NCBI GenBank assembly: GCA_013407085.1
Contig: JACCGJ010010811.1
Location: 33,221-97,220, forward strand
Direction of reading: 5' to 3'
Origin: Atriophallophorus winterbourni
Lineage: Eukaryota; Platyhelminthes; Trematoda; Plagiorchiida; Microphallidae
Length of the DNA: 64,000 nucleotides
Below are positions 63,726-64,000 of the stretch, one piece after another. Made by a program: the position numbers and the translations under genes. Numbering within the stretch: the stretch's first letter is position 1; the number at the start of each line of letters is the position of its first letter. Below the pieces are notes generated by a model. That model was given only the letters and a program-made list of their open reading frames with translations, searched no databases and had not been told where the DNA came from.

Positions 63726-64000
63726 ATCACCCCTTGGTATGTGTTTTACACTTTTGAAATGCAAAGTAATAATAGGATATTGATCTGTCCGAAATTTTTG
63801 CAATGAAGAAGTTGCGACCATATACCGCTTTACCTGTTTCGGTAGTAGAAATTACTAGTAACGCGTTTGTATTAGGAGAGTTCAGCCAGCATTTCTAGAG
63901 CTACATAAGTTTTTCGTAACTTGAGTCATATTTTTCGTTAAATAGACTGCCCTTTAAAGCGGATAATCAATTTCTAAGACTAAAGATAGCACATTTTTAT
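63726..64000. other. no gene recognised
   Basis: AT-rich sequence to the window edge without recognisable motif. Confidence 0.5.

Overview
The window looks like a gene-poor, transposon-rich stretch of a parasitic flatworm genome. A digenean trematode is most likely and a cestode is not excluded. Three things point there. The only host gene I recognise, a tomosyn (syntaxin-binding protein 5) gene on the minus strand, has 30- and 37-nt introns near its 5' end, a hallmark described in schistosomes and relatives. The rest is packed with CR1-type and RTE-type LINEs plus Gypsy and BEL/Pao LTR elements, each in several decayed copies. Tetranucleotide (ATGT/CATA)n tracts sit at the 3' ends of LINE and short repeat copies. 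There is no bacterial-style operon, no CRISPR array, and no rRNA or canonical tRNA that I could find.

Layout. 1-3.6 kb: decayed RTE-type LINE 3' ends, (TATG)n microsatellites and two inverted copies of a short dispersed repeat (called family A). 3.6-10.7 kb: five exons of tomosyn, minus strand; its 5.9 kb third intron hosts a young, internally deleted Gypsy element (7075-9983) in antisense orientation. 11.4-28 kb: one CR1-like LINE split into two halves (11358-14104 and 26721-27975) by a 12.6 kb nest. The nest holds a second LINE (itself invaded by a LINE 3' end and by a 5.4 kb BEL/Pao element, 17916-23326), a truncated BEL/Pao copy of a second family (24481-26116) and an RTE 3' end. 28-37 kb: four more CR1-like LINE copies head to tail on the plus strand. 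37-43 kb: two minus-strand LINEs of another family, one nearly complete. 43-59.6 kb: a plus-strand LINE (Q+), a second copy of the second BEL/Pao family, a LINE cut in two by a nearly full-length minus-strand LINE (Q-, 50788-55045), then a nearly full-length LINE R. 59.6-64 kb: AT-rich sequence with decayed RTE endonuclease/RT and two further family A copies.

The strongest observations are these. (1) Micro-introns in tomosyn, one of them divisible by three and stop-free. (2) Two unrelated LTR elements that have both lost the reverse transcriptase core while keeping gag, protease and an integrase with its DDE triad; the Gypsy copy has nearly identical LTRs and a perfect 5-bp target duplication, so it moved recently in that state. 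(3) A non-autonomous BEL/Pao family whose two copies carry gag pieces joined to an unrecognised acidic PGSHDT-repeat ORF in place of pol, one of them with a tandemly repeated primer-site/leader unit. All calls come from reading the sequence; no database search was run.
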